In this document: positions 6,089 through 7,310 of the stretch, piece after piece
Position numbering within the stretch: the first letter of the stretch is position 1
Layout of the letters: every line of letters begins with the position of its first letter
Origin: Candidatus Poseidoniaceae archaeon
GTDB lineage: Archaea; Thermoplasmatota; Poseidoniia; Poseidoniales; Poseidoniaceae
Length of the DNA stretch: 7,310 nucleotides
Reading direction: 5' to 3'
NCBI GenBank assembly: GCA_022451835.1
Contig: JAKUNX010000089.1
Location: 1-7,310 of the forward strand
The notes under the pieces: model-generated
The model's database searches: none
Seen by the model: only the letters and a program-made list of their open reading frames with translations
What the model was told of the DNA's origin: nothing
Made by a program: the position numbers and the translations under genes

Positions 6089-6550
6089 TTAATCGACCAT
6101 CTCGACCAAGACATCTCCTTGTTGTACTTGATCGCCGGCTGAAAAATTAACTTTAGAGACCATTCCATCGCTAGGTGCAACAATTCTATGTTCCATCTTC
6201 ATCGCTTCCATAATTAGTAACAATTGACCTGATTCAACAGATTCACCATCTGCTACCTTCACTTCAAGTATCTTACCTGGCATTGGTGCTGTCATACCTC
6301 CATCTGAGTCACTATTGCTGGAGCCTGCTTCAGATTTCTCAATACAGAAAATCTGTCCATCAAAATGAATCCACCACACATCACCAACCTTGGCTGAATG
6401 AGCAAATTTTGACGTACCATTGGAACTTGTTACCAATATACGACCATCGGCTAAAACCTGCGCTCGATTCTCTCCAAGCATCCAATTTTCGCTATCTCTA
6501 GCAATGGTAACTTCGATCATGTCACCGGCGAACTTGAACTCATGTTGCAT
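6089..6550 (-). CDS. Biotin carboxyl carrier protein of an acyl-CoA carboxylase
   Basis: A 153-residue carrier protein. Its biotinylated lysine accepts CO2 from the biotin carboxylase and delivers it to a carboxyltransferase that carboxylates acetyl- or propionyl-CoA. The biotinyl domain covers about 85-153 with APMPGKILEVKV (88-99), the biotinylation motif EAMKMEH (115-121) with Lys118 as the acceptor, and paired GD turns (GESVESGQLL, GDQVQQGDVLVEM). The first 75 residues (HEFKFAGDMIEVTI, VWWIHFDGQIFCIEK) resemble the second half of the BT linker domain of PccA/MccA-type alpha subunits. A Ser/Gly/Asp-rich hinge (76-85) separates the two. The ATG overlaps the biotin carboxylase stop as TAATG, with GGAGGT seven bases upstream. 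The stop directly abuts the stop of the convergent membrane-protein gene. Acetyl versus propionyl specificity cannot be decided here. Confidence 0.93.
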   Translation of the reverse strand: MQHEFKFAGDMIEVTIARDSENWMLGENRAQVLADGRILVTSSNGTSKFAHSAKVGDVWWIHFDGQIFCIEKSEAGSSNSDSDGGMTAPMPGKILEVKVADGESVESGQLLLIMEAMKMEHRIVAPSDGMVSKVNFSAGDQVQQGDVLVEMVD

Positions 6551-7310
6551 TATGGATACCTCCGGTTCAAGGTTTGGAACGGACTTACAATTCCATTATT
6601 TGATTCACTCTCAAGCACTTGTACTCTATGCAGGCCGGCACTTTCACTTACTGCAGCAACCATCAATGCAGCATCTAATGATGTCTGCGAATAGTTAGGT
6701 GACCATCCATTTGGCCAAACCCGGTCAATCAGCATTGTATCGGTATTACCTGAGATGACATCGCTGTTATCGCACAATTCACGTAAAAATCGAATATTAG
6801 TGGTCGTACCAAGAACTACAAATTCATCTAATGCTCTTCGCATACGCTCTAGTGCTTCAGGTCTAGAAGGAGCCCATACAATCAGTTTTGCTAACATTGG
6901 ATCATAATTTGGAGTAACCATATCGCCTTCTCGCACTCCAGTATCTAGTCTAATTCCAGGTCCCACCGGCGGTCTAAAAATCGCTAATGGACCAATTGCT
7001 GGTAAGAAATTATTACTCGCATCTTCAGCATATAATCGCACTTCACTCGAATGACCACGAATCATCAAATTTCCACAACTCATCGGCTCTCCTGCAGCAA
7101 TTCTAAGTTGCTCTCTAACCAAATCAACACCGGTAACCATCTCGGTTACAGGATGTTCAACTTGGATTCTAGTATTCATTTCTAGGAAGAAAAATTCACC
7201 ACTAGAATCTAACAGGAATTCGACAGTTCCAGCCCCAACATAATCAACTGCTTGGGCTGCCATTACGGCGGCTTGTCCCATTCTTGAACGCAAATCTGGA
7301 GTCATTACCG
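6550..7310 (-). CDS. Biotin carboxylase subunit of acetyl/propionyl-CoA carboxylase (N-terminal part outside window)
   Basis: This is the C-terminal half of a biotin carboxylase, which uses ATP and bicarbonate to carboxylate biotin on the carrier protein. The frame stays open to the window edge. A Val codon precedes the first visible Met and the segment MTPDLRSRMG matches an internal family motif, so the true start lies beyond 7310. Counting from that Met, the ATP-grasp core shows GTVEFL with Glu29, EMNTRIQVEHPVTE (42-55) with the Glu, Asn, Arg, Gln and Glu that coordinate metal and bicarbonate, and EVRLYAED with Arg90 matching E. coli Arg338. The C-terminal domain follows (GIRLDTGVREGDMVTPNYDPMLAKL; LGTTTNIRFLREL). 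After about residue 196 come some 55 residues that look like the start of the BT domain of PccA/MccA-type alpha subunits (ending SPFQTLNRRYP), after which the frame stops and the carrier gene begins. Confidence 0.95.
   Translation of the reverse strand, partial: VMTPDLRSRMGQAAVMAAQAVDYVGAGTVEFLLDSSGEFFFLEMNTRIQVEHPVTEMVTGVDLVREQLRIAAGEPMSCGNLMIRGHSSEVRLYAEDASNNFLPAIGPLAIFRPPVGPGIRLDTGVREGDMVTPNYDPMLAKLIVWAPSRPEALERMRRALDEFVVLGTTTNIRFLRELCDNSDVISGNTDTMLIDRVWPNGWSPNYSQTSLDAALMVAAVSESAGLHRVQVLESESNNGIVSPFQTLNRRYP
6558..6563 (-). promoter_or_regulatory. Shine-Dalgarno sequence of the biotin carrier gene inside the biotin carboxylase gene
   Basis: On the minus strand this is GGAGGT, seven bases before the carrier ATG, encoded within the Arg-Arg-Tyr-Pro-stop end of the biotin carboxylase. 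It argues that the two frames are separate, coupled genes and not a fused gene broken by a sequencing error. Confidence 0.8.

Noticed and set aside
6420..6698. 92-residue plus-strand frame across the carrier/carboxylase junction
   Set aside because: It is antisense to two strongly conserved genes and has no domain.
1..7310. Defence island, mobile element or CRISPR-type system
   Set aside because: No transposase, integrase, nuclease, reverse transcriptase, toxin-antitoxin pair, repeat array or tRNA-flanked insertion is visible. Most genes are housekeeping or simple membrane proteins.

Overview
The window reads as a mesophilic archaeal chromosome segment, most likely a marine Thermoplasmatota lineage (Marine Group II/III, Poseidoniia-like). 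This is inferred from the archaeal pyrB-pyrI pair with a zinc-type PyrI, the short archaeal-style lipobox of a small surface lipoprotein, TATA-like boxes about 20-30 nt upstream of several ATGs that lack a Shine-Dalgarno (SD) sequence, and fairly low GC. No 16S or other taxonomic marker is present, so the placement is tentative.

Layout. Bases 1-281 hold the 3' end of a plus-strand gene for a helical, coiled-coil protein. Bases 300-746 (minus) encode a three-TM protein with a Gln/Asn-rich N-terminal tail. It is divergent from 860-1294 (plus), a small acidic lipoprotein with four cysteines after the lipobox cysteine. Next come four minus-strand genes: a two-TM small protein (1318-1575), an AI-2E-family permease (1624-2685), pyrI (2778-3254) and pyrB (3254-4204). 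Divergent from pyrB is a large plus-strand gene (4328-6088) for a six-TM protein with a roughly 390-residue cytoplasmic domain of repeated helical units. It ends exactly against the stop of a minus-strand acyl-CoA carboxylase pair: a biotin carboxyl carrier protein (6089-6550) and the C-terminal half of a biotin carboxylase (6550-7310, running off the window). No gene-free stretch exceeds about 125 bases. I see no tRNA, rRNA, CRISPR array, insertion sequence or attachment site.

How the genes work together. PyrB and PyrI form aspartate transcarbamoylase, the committed step of pyrimidine synthesis. The biotin carboxylase and carrier protein form the ATP-dependent half of an acetyl/propionyl-CoA-type carboxylase; the carboxyltransferase subunit is not in view. 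In both pairs the downstream gene starts at a TAATG stop/start overlap with GGAGGT seven bases upstream, so both look translationally coupled. Several stand-alone genes instead look leaderless.

Most of the window is ordinary housekeeping. The least explained items are the repeat-bearing membrane protein and, to a lesser degree, the split of the carboxylase alpha subunit inside a domain that is normally continuous. I did not find a convincing new multi-gene system.
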